DNA of 64,000 nucleotides, taken from Calycina herbarum. Taxonomy: Eukaryota > Ascomycota > Leotiomycetes > Helotiales > Pezizellaceae. Under the pieces are notes generated by a model, which was not told the origin of the DNA, did no database searches, and was given only the letters and a program-made list of their open reading frames with translations. Every line of letters starts with the position of its first letter. The first letter of the stretch is position 1. Position numbers and translations under genes: made by a program. The DNA is taken from assembly GCA_001414485.1 (NCBI GenBank), contig LLEY01000008.1:310001-374000 (forward strand), written 5' to 3'. This document shows positions 12,337 through 24,362 of the stretch, in pieces.

Positions 12337-12369
12337 CACCAAAGGAGTGCACGGACCAGCGGACTGTTA
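12337..12369 (-). repeat. 33-bp repeat, copy 2
   Basis: Exact reverse complement of 6433-6465. Upstream, at about 12260, the sequence tacagtggtgttcaaaaaat resembles a mariner-type terminus, so 12260-12369 may be a short transposon relic. Confidence 0.65.
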
Positions 12370-12584
12370 TTTTTCGGACGTGGAGACGAGGACGCGGTAT
12401 CTGACCAAACAGTTGTAGCGAAATGAAATACAAGGGTCAAGATCTAATGAAAAAATTTCCTTGAGCCTATAGACAAGGCCCTTAGAAGCCACAAACAAGG
12501 GAATTCAAGCCAAAAGCCAGGGTTTTGTGGAGTTTCTGGGGCCTTTGCAGGGCCTGGGTGGTCTTGAATCTCGCTACAACCGTT

Positions 12585-12609
12585 CGGTTGGATACGTTGT
12601 ATCCAACCG
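12585..12609. repeat. Perfect 11-bp hairpin
   Basis: cggttggatac (12585-12595) pairs with gtatccaaccg (12599-12609) around a 3-base loop, upstream of the MFS gene. Function unknown; could be a relic end of a small transposon. Confidence 0.5.
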
Positions 12610-13157
12610 CCGATCGAGCACTTCATTTCCAATCAAACATATCCATGTATCCAACCAACATAATGAGAAGTGGTTAAATTGCACTAAAATGTCGCGTGGT
12701 GGGTCAAAGAGGCTGCGCACGACTTTTCGGTGTGAAAAACAGAGGTGTGATCGTGTATGCATGCTGCCAGAGTCGCACAAGAGATTCAGTGTGGTAGTAC
12801 GAAGCGAAGGTACCGCGTGTAACCCCCCACATCCCTGTCAAAATATTTCAACTACACTTTGCAGCTGCAAAACACATCTGATTTTCTTAGTTTAAACACA
12901 AGGTTCATGCTTAGATAGTGGAGTATACTTCTTTCTTTTTTTGTAAGTTTCTTCACTCCTGCTTAGAGCGTTGTACAGATGCTACGTTCCGAAGCTCTTA
13001 CCTATTCCAACACCAACCTCAACAACCCTCCTTGACACCTCAGAACGACACCTTTGCTCGACACCTCGACTCTCTTTGCCACAATTTTCTCAATCAGATC
13101 GCCCATTGGATTCTCCTATCGGCCAATACCATTTACCTCGACCTTTCGGTTCTCAAC

Positions 13158-15065
13158 ATGCCACAAGAATCCGAAAACAATGAAACTGCAATATCCAACA
13201 GATTTCATACGATTCAATTCTGGGGAACCCTTGTAGCTCTGTGTCTTCTCGCGTTTATCTCCACCTTGGACGTTGCAATTATCTCGACCTCACTTCCCGC
13301 CATCACCTCAAACATAGGCGGAGCTTCACAGTATGTTTGGATTGCCAACTCGTTTCTCGTCGCCTCTTCTGTGCTACAGCCTTTGTTTGGGCAGCTTGCT
13401 ACAATATTCGGGCGAAGAATGCCGTTATCATTGTGTGTTGGCTTGTTTGCGCTAGGAAGTGGCATTGGAGGTGGTGCCAGCAGCGTCGCCATGCTGATTG
13501 TGGGCCGAACAATTCAAGGTGTCGGTGCTGGTGGCATATATGTGCTTATTGATGTTGTGTGCTGTGATCTTGTTCCTCTCAGGGAGCGTGGCAAATATCT
13601 CGGGCTTATGTTCTCTTGGGCAGGCCTAGCCGCCGCACTTGGCCCACCAGTGGGAGGATTACTCGCCGAAAAAGCAAGCTGGCGCTGGATTTTCTGGATC
13701 AATCTTCCAGTCTGCGGGTTGGCTTTGATTGTTCTTCTGGTTTTTATGAGGGTGAAATCCGGAAATATATCAAAGCAACAAGACACTTTGTCCAAGCTTA
13801 AACAACTTGACTACGTGGGAAACTTGATTTTCATTCCGAGCATGGTTGCAATATTATGGGGACTGATTTTTGGTGGCAATCGATACCCGTGGCATTCATT
13901 TCGAATTGTCGTACCTCTTGTCCTAGGGATTACTGGATGGTCACTGTTTCATATCCAGCAGCATTTTGCCAAGAACCAAAGCGTCCCTTCACGTTTATTC
14001 GCCAACCGGACATCGATAATAGCATTCTTCCTGACCTTCACCTCCTCTATCCTCGTTCAATCTTTGACATATTTCTTGCCAATATACTTTCAAGGCGTTC
14101 TTGGGACAACTGTACTTCATTCCGGTACTTTCTTCCTTCCCTACGCTATCGGCTCGCTTCTCTCCGCTGTCCTAGGGGGAGCTCTTCTAAGCAAATACGG
14201 ATCCTACAAAATGTTACACGCAGCAGCCTTCTCCATCTCGGCTATTGCTTTTGGATTGTTGACATTGCTTAACAACAGAGCTTCAAAGGTGGCCTGGGTT
14301 TTCATCCAACTCATCGCTGCCGCTGGCACCGGCGTGACCATGTCTGTCATGCTTCCAGCCATAATGGCCGGACTCCCAGAGTCAGATGTCGCATCCTCAT
14401 CTGCAACCTACAGCTTCATCCGAAACTTTGGCTTGCTTTGGGGTATTACCATTTCCGGAATCATATTCAACTCTGTTATTAACAGAAATTTGAATCTCAT
14501 CTCTGATCCCTCGTTACGCTCAGACTTGGCAAGAGAAGCTGCTTATTCTTTCGCGAGTCGGATGCATTCATTGCGGAAGAGTTTAGAGCCTGCTATCTGG
14601 AATGAGGTCACTGAGGTATACACGAGAGGACTAAGAGCCATCTGGTGGTTTGGCGTTGGAATTAGCATCGTCAGTCTTTTTGTGGTTTTTGGCGAGAAAA
14701 GCTTGGTTCTTAGGAAGGAATTGGATACGGAGTATGGACTTGAGGGTGCAAAAGTTGAGAAGAAGCCGCACTTGGACAATTGCCAACTACGGAGGTCAAA
14801 TAAGACAAGGTACAGCACAGTCAATGACAATCATAGGAAGGCATACTCCACCCAAAGCAGTCCCATAATCATTGGTAGTCTCTCAATACAAGAATTTAAA
14901 GTAGATTCTCTTGTCCCATCAGTATTTGTAATAATTATACCCACCAAGGGGATCTCAGGACTTCTGGCTGTAACAATAATACACGACTATCGTAAAAGAG
15001 AGCATTTGAATTACGGAATATTTGTTTACCAAATGCTACCAACGTACGAAACATCTTATAAGTAA
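13158..15065 (+). CDS. MFS drug/metabolite exporter, DHA2-like (14-TM type)
   Basis: Intronless in this reading, 635 residues. I chose the ATG at 13158 because the upstream in-frame extension from 12918 lacks family character. Near residue 36 is LDVAIISTSLPAI (the D1-type motif of 14-helix proton antiporters). At about 77 is the loop 2-3 motif GQLATIFGRR, and at about 160 the antiporter motif C region GLAAALGPPVGG. Many further hydrophobic helices follow, the last being AIWWFGVGISIVSLFVVFG near residue 495. It should sit in the plasma or vacuolar membrane and export a small molecule, probably the product made by the neighbouring oxidases. Odd point: a tail of roughly 120 residues after the last helix has little family character, so the original stop may have been lost. 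Unlike the neighbours on its left, the frame is unbroken. Confidence 0.85.
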   Translation: MPQESENNETAISNRFHTIQFWGTLVALCLLAFISTLDVAIISTSLPAITSNIGGASQYVWIANSFLVASSVLQPLFGQLATIFGRRMPLSLCVGLFALGSGIGGGASSVAMLIVGRTIQGVGAGGIYVLIDVVCCDLVPLRERGKYLGLMFSWAGLAAALGPPVGGLLAEKASWRWIFWINLPVCGLALIVLLVFMRVKSGNISKQQDTLSKLKQLDYVGNLIFIPSMVAILWGLIFGGNRYPWHSFRIVVPLVLGITGWSLFHIQQHFAKNQSVPSRLFANRTSIIAFFLTFTSSILVQSLTYFLPIYFQGVLGTTVLHSGTFFLPYAIGSLLSAVLGGALLSKYGSYKMLHAAAFSISAIAFGLLTLLNNRASKVAWVFIQLIAAAGTGVTMSVMLPAIMAGLPESDVASSSATYSFIRNFGLLWGITISGIIFNSVINRNLNLISDPSLRSDLAREAAYSFASRMHSLRKSLEPAIWNEVTEVYTRGLRAIWWFGVGISIVSLFVVFGEKSLVLRKELDTEYGLEGAKVEKKPHLDNCQLRRSNKTRYSTVNDNHRKAYSTQSSPIIIGSLSIQEFKVDSLVPSVFVIIIPTKGISGLLAVTIIHDYRKREHLNYGIFVYQMLPTYETSYK

Positions 15066-15441
15066 AAGCTAAATGTCACGATTATTTGTGGCTCATGAGT
15101 TATATAACAGGCTCAATTTATCTTATTTTGATGCTTAACTGCAAGTACAAGTTCTATCATTGATGCCCACTACTAGTATTTATTTTTTTACCTGTGTCTT
15201 GTGGGTGATATTAATTTTTACACAACAAAGAGACTTTCTATTCACAGCGCGGAATTCAATAAAATAACTAGTATCGTGATAATCATTTAACTTGAAACAA
15301 AACGAAACTCAAGTTAAGATCAGGTAACTTCGCAGGTATCCTCCAGCATATAAGAGAAATGCCATCCAACTACACAAACATCCAGTATTCCCACTAAAAC
15401 CAAAATCACTCAAGCCAAGCTTTCTTGCACAACATCACCAC

Positions 15442-16808
15442 CTAGTGTTGTGCCTTCGGGGGCAACTCCTGAAGTGGCACAACCGATATTGAACCTCTTG
15501 ATCCGGTACCAGAAGTTTGGTTGTCCCATTTAGTGGGTTCCGAGTTCTCGTCGTCGATTCTTTGGGAGCTACCATGAGAGCGTGCCCGGGATGAATTGAA
15601 TGGCTTGGAATTGGAATTGGTTTCTTCACGGTGTCTTGACCGTAAAAGGGACACTTGGGAGAAGAGAGACGTAATTCTGGAAACCAGGAGACTCGATTCC
15701 GCTAACTTGGACCACAAGCTGTATGTAGCTGGCACACTTCCGACCATGATTGCAACAGTGCACTCGGCAAGTCTATATTACCAGATCAGACATAGCACAG
15801 TATCAAGAAGCTGATAATGTGGATGCTTACGTGGTGATCATGGAATTTGTCAAACCGATGGATGATCCATGCAGAGATTTTTATTTGTAGTTGGTCGAGA
15901 TTATACTTGCAATTATTCCCCTAAGTTTTATTAGTTTTCGCGCAAGTACAACAAGCAATCACCAATGATTTGAGAACTCACAGAATACCGGTCATGAAGA
16001 CCAACAGTAATCCAAGCTTCTTCTGTGGTGCAAGTTTCAGTTGATAAATGACTGGAAGTGGCAGCACAAAGACAATGGCGTCAGTGATAACTGCAGTGAT
16101 CCCAAGAACAACGCCAGCAACTGAAGTTGTATTCGAACAGGCCAGAAGAAATTCTTGTGATGGCGGCTTGCCACGCAAATCACATTTAGCGCAGGCGACC
16201 GCTGGACCTACCAAAAAGAAGATAGTGGTAATTGCTAGGGTGAGATAACATATGGTTCGCATCCATTGTTTGACACCGAAGAGTCGCACATATAGTAGAA
16301 GAATGGGTGCTTTACTACTCCACATTGCCACCGGGGTAAACCACCCCGTTACTTGGGAAACCTGAGTGAGATTTCAGTACGGGAAAATGATGTCGATGGT
16401 ACTATTATGGAATTTGTAGGGAGATTCTTACCAGAAGAAGATGGGGTATTGTCGTCTTTGGATCCGCGAGGACTGCGAGTTCGTTATAATTCTGTAATCG
16501 TGGGCCAAAGAATGAACTAAATGGATTTGTACTTACGACCAACCAATTTATAGGTAAGAATGAAGCTGATGACTAGAAATACCAACGCGACGACGCTGAA
16601 AACTGTCCAAATGATTTGGTTCAGTATCAAGTAATTAGAAAGAGCCGAAAGAAAACTAACGATCATCAATGCCCTGCTTATGGTGCGTCCAATTACCACC
16701 AACACGAGTAATAACGAAGAAACCAGAGACAACCGAAAAGGTTATGCCACAAGCAAGATATCCATTCGGGGATACGCTAGTAGTGGTAGATAGACCTGTT
16801 CCTGACAT
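15442..16808 (-). CDS. Rhodopsin-like integral membrane protein (PTH11/SAT5-type fold)
   Basis: A minus-strand multi-exon gene with a likely start at 16808 (MSGTGLSTTTSVSP). Spliced pieces give SFRVxGNW-like and DD motifs (HHKQGIDD), hydrophobic helices (LFSVVALVFLVISFILTY), SQVTGWFTPVAMWSSKAPIL and LLYVRLFGVKQWMRTICYLT. Helices of ITTIFFLVGPAVACA and VVLGITAVITDAIVFVLPLP type follow, then LAECTVAIMVGSVPA and a polar Ser-rich cytoplasmic tail. This is the fungal seven-helix family (DUF3328-unrelated, rhodopsin-domain PF20684) often found in secondary-metabolite and surface-sensing loci. One join, between about 15800 and 15990, is unresolved: the best acceptor leads into TNYK followed by TAA. 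The gene may therefore be broken at that exon, or I have the splice wrong. Confidence 0.65.
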
Positions 16809-17464
16809 ATCGAAGGTGCTGGGCTAGATTCCAATTTGGTTGGGTTGTCTTTGGAAACGTATTGAACTGGACGACAAGGAGAAATCAATGGAGAAATGTT
16901 AAATTGCCACCTGTGACGGGAAGTGGGAAGATTCTTGTGGAGGTAGGCTCGTGGTTGACCAGATAGATGGCAGTTTACTTGTCCTTTGGCGGGGTGTGTG
17001 CCGCACACACTGAACTGATTATCTTTTGTCCACCGCGAGGTAGGGAACTTGAGTTTTCGTGTGATAGCACCGTTGCAGATTGTGAAGGAGTCTATAACTT
17101 TTGTCAATGTTTTCATTCATGCCGGAAAGGTAGGAACCAACACTTAGTTGCAGATCCTAATCCTACCACCCATGTTCGCTTAATCGACACCCCCTCAGCT
17201 AGGTCTCGCTAGTTGTTGCGGTGTGCAAAGAACACCCACTTTCTACTCAGCATACAAGGGAAAAAATTCAACTGCATTTGGTGCGGCACGAAATTGTTGG
17301 ATCTTTCGACATATCTCGATCATTGATTTGTACCAAGACCCAGCCCCTCATTTCCAACTGTATTCTGCAGCCGGAGAATGTGGGGGGTGGGCAACTAGAT
17401 GCAACAATGAATGTGAACACCCGTGCTGCGCCACTTCCGTTGTCAAATGCAGTGACCAGTGCTA

Positions 17465-17544
17465 ATATGTTGTGCAGCTTGTAACTGCATTTAGAGTGCT
17501 AAATGCAGTTAGTGCTAAATGCAGTTACGAGCTGCACAACATAT
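17465..17544. repeat. Hairpin element, 29-bp arms
   Basis: Arms 17465-17493 and 17516-17544 (starting atatgttgtgcagct) are reverse complements with one mismatch. The loop repeats part of the arm (gctaaatgcagtt twice). MITE-like, no coding potential. Confidence 0.75.
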
Positions 17545-18015
17545 GGGTATAGGATACGTTACAGGTATACAATGTTGTGAAAAGTGATCTTCGAGGGATG
17601 GTCATCTGGTCAAGCCGCGCCTTGTGATCAACATCTTTGTGGAGCTGCTGGAAAGCGATACGGCTGCCTTGCAGAAAATGCCAACATTTTTCTGACATCA
17701 ATCTTGGCTTCTGTAATACTGAATGATGATAGCCAGGCTTGGTAGTAGCTATGCCATATCCTGTGTAATCTTTGCTTGTAGTCTTTTGGAATAAAATCAG
17801 ATACTGTTGAAGCTTACCTCTTTTGGGTAAGAATAATTTGAAAAAACCAACAGGACAATACGGCTTAAATCTCAGCATATGTTTAGCAGTGTGAAGGCCA
17901 TTTCAGCAACTCAGTGGGGTATATGAAACAAGACTTTTAATTTCCGACAAACTTTAATTCCAAAATCCATTAACATAAAGCGAAATAAATAATTTTGGTC
18001 TTTTGTATCATTACC

Positions 18016-20174
18016 ATGAAGGATTTCCCTATCATACCAGCAGCTGGATTTAGCAGCTTGATTGCAATCGCACCAAGCTTACTACTCGGCCTGTTATTTG
18101 CAACAGCCTGTCTACACGTTTCAAAATTCCAAACTCTCGAGGTGAAAATCCCTCGAAAGCCACCGGGGAAGAGCTAATGAATTCGCGGTCTAGTTCCACC
18201 CCTTCACAATATTGGAAACCCTTGTTTCGTTGTTTATGAAAAGATTTTATGCCTGGAAATACCTCTTCCATGGCCCCAGCATGATACAAGCCAAATTTGA
18301 CAAAGTAAGTCTACAAAATCGAGAGTATTACATCAAGTTTCAATGCTTATCCGACAAAACTCCTAGTCGAATGGCAAATCCTTCGAACTTTTTGCACCGG
18401 ATATGCGCTATGTCTTCGTCTCCAGCTCCCAACATATCAAAGAAATTGACTCGGCACCAGACACCGTTTTGCCCCTACAAGCAGCATCTAAGCAAGTGAG
18501 TTCCCTTCCCAGAAATCCGACCAAATTCCTGAGACAGAACAGTTGTAACATTGTATAGATGCTCCAGCCTACCCATACAATGCAGGGATTTAACTGGTTC
18601 GACCGTCGTGGAACTGAGGGGGTTGGTTTCATACGTGCTCTTCGTACACTCTTGACAGGCAATCTTCCGCAGATTCTGCCAGACTTGGGCGTATTGATCA
18701 AGACTCGTCTTGATGAGTTTCAATCCAAGAAAACAAGCGCGAACGGTAAACTCACTTCAAGTTACTCACAGTACTTGACACTGAACTGATTGTAACTCTT
18801 GGTGTAGAAGCTTTACCAACTAAGGTGTATCCAATGATTGTTCAACTTGTTGTTTTATCAAATGCAATCTCGTTCTTCGGTCAAGATCTCGGTTCGTTCT
18901 TCATGTAGAAAAGAAAACAGTGATAGCTAACTCCACATCTAGCAAATAACGTGTCATTCATGAAAGCAGGCTTACACTACGTTGAAGAAACATTTATATG
19001 TGCAGAAATCGTCAAGCTGCTCCCGAATTTCATGATTCCGTATGTTTCTATTCCTCTATACCCCACACTCAAAATCAAATTACTTACGATGTCTTCTCCA
19101 GAATTGTTAGCGCAGTGATTCGCCGGCATCTCAAATCTCAACAAGCCGTTTTCGATGTCTTACTCCCGATCGCCGAACAACGATGTCGAGAAAGAGATCA
19201 GAGGAACTTAGGCCAAGAAACTCCACACCATGTAATATTCTTCTCTTCGCCCGTATAAAAGTTCAGTAGCTCACCACAAGCAGGCCGATTGCATACAATG
19301 GATTATGGAGACCTCACCTCGTCAGAACCCTTGGAGTGGAAAACGAGTTGTACACGAGCTAATGGCCATCTGGTTCGGCTCCGTTCACGCCCTATCAACA
19401 GTACGCTTCATTTCCATTGCTCACTACTTGTCGAAGAAGAAAAAGTAATCGTGTTGTGAGTTATTAGACCATCAGCTTCGCAATTCACGATCTGTGCCTC
19501 CACCCCGAATATGTAGAGCCTCTCCGTAAAGAACTTCAACAAGGGTATACAGATTTTGAGCGTACAGCCTACGGATTACCGCTACTTGACAGTTTTATCA
19601 AAGAATCAGCAAGATTAACACCCGTTGAATCAAGTAAGAACACACTTATCTCTTTCCAGCAAGAGCTTATGTTAACCAAACTCTTTTTAACAGTGAGTAC
19701 CCGCCGCTCAGCATTAAAACCATTCACACTTTCCAACGGCACCACGCTTGATCCCGGTGACTGGCTCTGCACACCTGTACGTGCTATCATGCAAAACCCC
19801 AAAGATTACCCTGAGCCTCTCGCCTTCAACGGGTTCCGGTTTGTAGACCCAGAAGTGCTTGAAAATGCTACCGGGGAGTTCAAAAGCTTGCAACCAAAGC
19901 CCTCTAAACTCGTCGATGTAGATAACAGTTGGCATGTGTGGGGTACTGGAAGAATGGCTTGGTATGTGATATCTTTGCTTCGTGTATATGGCTGACTTCC
20001 TTTAGTCCTGGGAGATATTATGCTTCTGCAGTTATGAAAGTGATTCTGAGCAATACTATTATGAACTATGAATGTAAGTTGGTAGACAAAGATGTTTCAA
20101 GATATATTACATGGAGATCTACTATGTTGCCTAAAAAGGAGACGGAGGTCATTTTTACACGAAGACAACATTAA
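18016..20174 (+). CDS. Cytochrome P450 C, apparently intact, many introns
   Basis: Starts at 18016 (MKDFPIIPAAGF) with an N-terminal membrane helix (IAIAPSLLLGLLFATACLHV). Exon 1 ends at about 18139. A 52-nt intron with a GCTAAT branch site removes an apparent stop, and reading resumes FHPFTILETLVSLF. Later exons give MLQPTHTMQGFNWFDRRGTE, VSAVIRRHLKSQQAV, an I-helix-like segment (ELMAIWFGSVHALST), the K-helix ExxR (KESAR), PEPLAFNGFRF and the haem loop WGTGRMACPGRYYA. The intron at 19962-20005 (44 nt) splits the codon of the haem-ligating Cys as TG|T. About ten exons join without a stop, so this is the one P450 here likely to be functional. It probably oxidises a terpenoid or similar metabolite (inference from subfamily resemblance). 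It is not a close copy of P450 A or B. Confidence 0.85.
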
Positions 20175-20699
20175 AAAGGTTGTTGAAAGGGAAAAGCTAC
20201 GAGGTAGAATATTTAGTTTTCATTTTGTCAGTTGAATTATAGGCTTCTCATTCGACATTACAACTCTTTATACTCGACCTTTTTCCTCGAGTCACTTGTA
20301 TAGTAGCGTCCTAAAACTACTAGAGTTATATGAGTTATATCTCTGGTGGGCAGATAGGCAGCCAGTTTTCAGGTATAAGTATAAGTTCCACAATCCTGCT
20401 TGTTCATTGCGAGGTCTTAAGATTTGAGCTGTGGATAATAGTCCGGTGTCTCTTTTTAAAAGCATAAATAACCTGTAAAAGATGAAAGTAGAGAAACACC
20501 ATAGGAAATTTAAAAATAGTCTTCATTAGTGATTTTTCTCTGGAATGGGGTGAAATACGGTATGCTCATTATTAAGTAAAGAATATACCTTCCTGTCATT
20601 ATTATTTCTTCTAAACATCATTCATATTAAGTTCCTCATTGGATTCCTCCCTCGCATGCCGCATGATTTCTTGGCTCAATTGTAAAAGTCTCAAGGGTT

Positions 20700-21180
20700 A
20701 CTCTGGTAATCACAGGACAGTTACAACAATTTTCCATCCAGATTTGGGATAATCAAGAGGTTCCTGAACTATTTCATACCATTTAAAGCAAGACAGGAAG
20801 TTGTAAGAGTCCTAGTCATCGGTTTGCCATCAAAGGACACTGTACTAGAAGTGCCAGAAGAATTGCCCTTATTGTTTTAGAAGATTTAGAAGAACAAAGA
20901 GCAGAGAAAGTCATTTATTCCAAATCCTTCGCATAACCAATTTAATTGTTCCAGGCATTTTAGGAGAACGCTGTCCTTGGCTCTTCTATTGGGGCAGTGA
21001 TGAAAGACTCCCCATCTTTGGCTAGGTAGGAGATGTTTATAACTGAGACCACAAAGACTCCCTCCAAAAGTACAAAGTGTTGTTCTGAGAATTGGTTTAT
21101 TGACACTTACAACCAACTCTTTACAAAATTTAATACAGACTTCCTTTCTATTTTCCCAAAATACAAAGCATCACAGATTG
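20700..21180 (+). repeat. Diverged direct repeat, copy 1
   Basis: Shares long stretches with 23880-24362 in the same orientation, for example gcagagaaagtca..tattc and cttacaaccaactct followed by an aatttc/aattta..acagact segment. Identity looks around 70-80 percent by eye. It ends just before different downstream sequences. Confidence 0.7.
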
Positions 21181-23349
21181 CTGCATCAAAAGTGATGACC
21201 AGGTCCGCCGCCAGCACACTCAGCGCATTGTTGAGTCGAGCCAGGTCACAGGGTTGATCTTGGTCGGCTTGGGCGACCAGACGAAGCTAGACTTGGGGAA
21301 ACTGAGAGTAAACTTGTTGCCGAGGTGGGATTTCATTGTAGATTTCGATAATAAGAAGCACCGTAACCAGGACCTAGAGCTGAAGGAAAAGGAGTTGAAG
21401 TCTTTTAAAGTATCGCCTCAGGCGTAAGGTAAGCAGAACTACATTCAAGCCGCCACCTACTTATCCTACAAGATTATTCTCTCTTGAAAAGTTCACATGA
21501 GGATTAGAGATAAGTGTTGAAGAGGGGAAGGAGGGGGGGTTTAAGTGAAAGGTAGAAATGGACTTTCCTCTAGGTACACCTGCCAAAATTACATCTATTT
21601 TCTAAGATGGTTTAGAAGAACCGGGAACTCGACTCTTTAATTCCTTTAAACGTTCTCGTAAAATACCAAGTTGTCCAAGAATTTTTGACATAATAGAGGG
21701 AGGGGTGTACGCAGAGCAAAGCCCGGGATTCTTACCAGTTTTCAAAATGCCGTTTGAACCCCCTTCTTGCCGGTTACATTGTACGAGATACTTTGAATTT
21801 AACTTTCTGCTTCTCTTGAAAGTATTTGTATATCACCTATGAGTTACCAAATCTCGCTAAAACCCCCGCACATCACTTAACTTATCTAATACCAGAAACA
21901 TAGCCAACAGCCGACATTTGAACTAAGGGAAGAGAAATAAATCCCTATTATTTCAGTTTCACTCACTGTAGAAACACAACAAAAAGCACTTCTCTCCTAA
22001 TCGTGGAAAAGACCCGTGCTTCTCACTTCAATACCCTACCCCAGTCACAAAGTGAGGCTATACCAATCCACCACCACCACCAAGATGAAGTCCCTCCTTC
22101 AACGACGTCTGATTAAGGATCGGAATCGCAAGCTCTCTTCTTTCGTAGTAGTAATTGGTGCATATTGTGCGTGCAATCACTATAAATCTCACTAAGTAAA
22201 CACCCCAGTAGATCCAAGAGCTCATGGAAGGTCACCCGGATCGCATACGAGATAGCCTCTAGGAGGTCTTTGATATACTCAAAGAAGTAGTAGTCTTGTA
22301 GAAATTGTGTGGGAATCCGAACAAAACCAGTTACATCTACTACTTTTAGTACTAATTCTAGACTAATTGTGCCACATCCTCAGCTGGGCTTATTTTCCCG
22401 CACATCTGAGAAATCACAAGATTTGTGTTGTGCGAGCCTAACTGGGCCTTGGCATACAATGAGGAGATTTATCATAATTCTAGCTCAATAGAGTGACTTG
22501 CATCTATGGGTCATATCTTTGCATTGGATTTTGCTCCCCGTGATCAGTCGAGGGCAATGAATTTGTGAATTTGACTCAAAGATGGTTTCCGCCATTAAGC
22601 GTGGCCAAACTGACCCTTCGATCCGGTTCTGCAGGGTTGAGTTAGGGAATCATATGGCATAGGAGGGACATACTCTCAGCATTTGGTAGTTTTCGTGGAA
22701 TATCCACCCCGTTTCCACTGCTCAATTGTAAACACAATCGTGAAGGTCTTCAGTTGAGGAGATTTCAGTGTGGTTTTCTCCTTGCAAGCTACAACATCCA
22801 CAACGTCAGGGGAAACATTCCATCTTACTGCGAGGTGTTGGATCTGCTTGCGAAGTGGCTTGTTAACAATCCGATTGATTTTTTCTTTTAGTTGATCATG
22901 CCCACTGTAGACGAGCATTTGAGAAAAGTCCACTAATGTTGCTAATGGATCCATCCGTAAACTCCTTGGTGTTTGTGAAGAGAACTTCGAAGCGCTTCTC
23001 TTCGTAAATTTTCCGAGCTTCTTTGCAAGCATGCGATACTTAGAAGCATGTATCAGTTAGTGCAAACGATTTTGAATCTAAAGTTGACTTTGACGTTGAG
23101 CTTGAGGTAGGTTTCAAAGTTGAGGCTCGCAAAGTTGAAGCTCGTGAACGTAATTTGAAGGCAACAACTGACGGTATAGAAAATGAAAGCCCCATATTCT
23201 CAAGCGATTGGGAGCTTAGGAACTAGATGAAACATGGTCTGTTAGCTAGGGTTACTGTGATCGCATAAGAATGGCGTACACAAAGTTGAAATTGAGTTGC
23301 GAGAGGAAATTTCTATTAAACTCAAGGCATTCTTATTTATGTTGCCTGA

Positions 23350-23709
23350 GGGTCTGTTTGGATCGCGCTTTTTCATGGAATAATTCAATATGCACTGCCA
23401 AAAAAGTCCTTAAATTTATGCCATTATATTTAAATATGCCGCGCATTGTAACATGTCAGATCGTTTAGCCTACACTTTTAAATATGTTATCATATTTAAT
23501 TATTCATTCAATATTTCTATATAAGATATGCACTACTACTACCGAGACGCCTATCTTTAAAACATATACCAAGATGTGCACTAACGAGCTAAACGGTTCT
23601 CGCATATCTTAACAAAACAGTTGGAATATATATGCCACGTCCCTATAAAGAGGTTCTAGCATATTTATGGGAATATTCTAAAATGTCACTTGGTGAGCCA
23701 AACAGGCCC
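23350..23709. mobile_element. Harbinger/PIF-like MITE, 360 bp
   Basis: The element begins gggtctgtttgg at 23350 and ends ccaaacaggccc at 23709. These 12-bp ends are reverse complements with one mismatch and are flanked on both sides by TGA (23347-23349 and 23710-23712). A GGGN2TGTTTGG-type terminus with a 3-bp duplication is the hallmark of PIF/Harbinger (Tourist-type) elements, although TTA/TAA is the commoner target. No transposase is present, so it is non-autonomous. Confidence 0.75.
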
Positions 23710-23879
23710 TGAGAAACCACCACTAATAATGACCTTGTGAGAAAAATCCTCAAAAGCAACCCACCGGTCCTACTCACAAAAGCAGTGAGTAATTATGCTG
23801 GGCCCCACTACCCGCAACTAGAACCAAAAGCTCAGTATTTCTTGTTTTAAGTTTACAATTTCACAAAGTTTAAAAGCAA

Positions 23880-24362
23880 GGGTTGACTCTAGCGATTCTA
23901 GGACAATTACCCCAATTTTCTAAGCCTATTGAGATAACCAGCAAGTTCCTATAATAATTCATAAGAGCTAGAGTAAGCCCCCTGGGATATGTAAGAGTCT
24001 CAGTCATCGTTCTGTGTACACTCATTGAAGGCCGTTGCGCTGGAATTTCTAGGATAATTACGTTTGTTGTTTCAGAAAACTTAGGAGAATGAAGAGCAGA
24101 GAAAGTCAATTATTCTAAATCGTTTGCAGAATCAATTTGGGTTTTCCAGGCTTTTAAGAGAATGTCGACCTCGGCTCTCACATAGATAGGATATAACAGA
24201 CAACAAAGCAATTAGACAGATGTGAATAACAGAGACAACAAAAACTCTTCACAAACAGTTGTTCTATGAATGGGTTTACGGAAACTTACAACCAACTCTC
24301 TATTAAATTTCGTACAGACTGTCTTCCTATCTTCCTACAGTACAAAACATCACCGCTGTATC
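23880..24362 (+). repeat. Diverged direct repeat, copy 2
   Basis: Partner of 20700-21180. It directly precedes the start of the hypothetical ORF at 24380, so the repeat may carry a promoter and 5' leader. Confidence 0.7.

Noticed and set aside
22676..23032. 118-residue minus-strand frame as a gene
   Set aside because: Looks protein-like but has no family, no intron context and no supporting neighbour; noted only as possible relic.
20700..24362. LTR retrotransposon
   Set aside because: Repeat copies are strongly diverged, and no gag, protease, reverse transcriptase or integrase lies between them.
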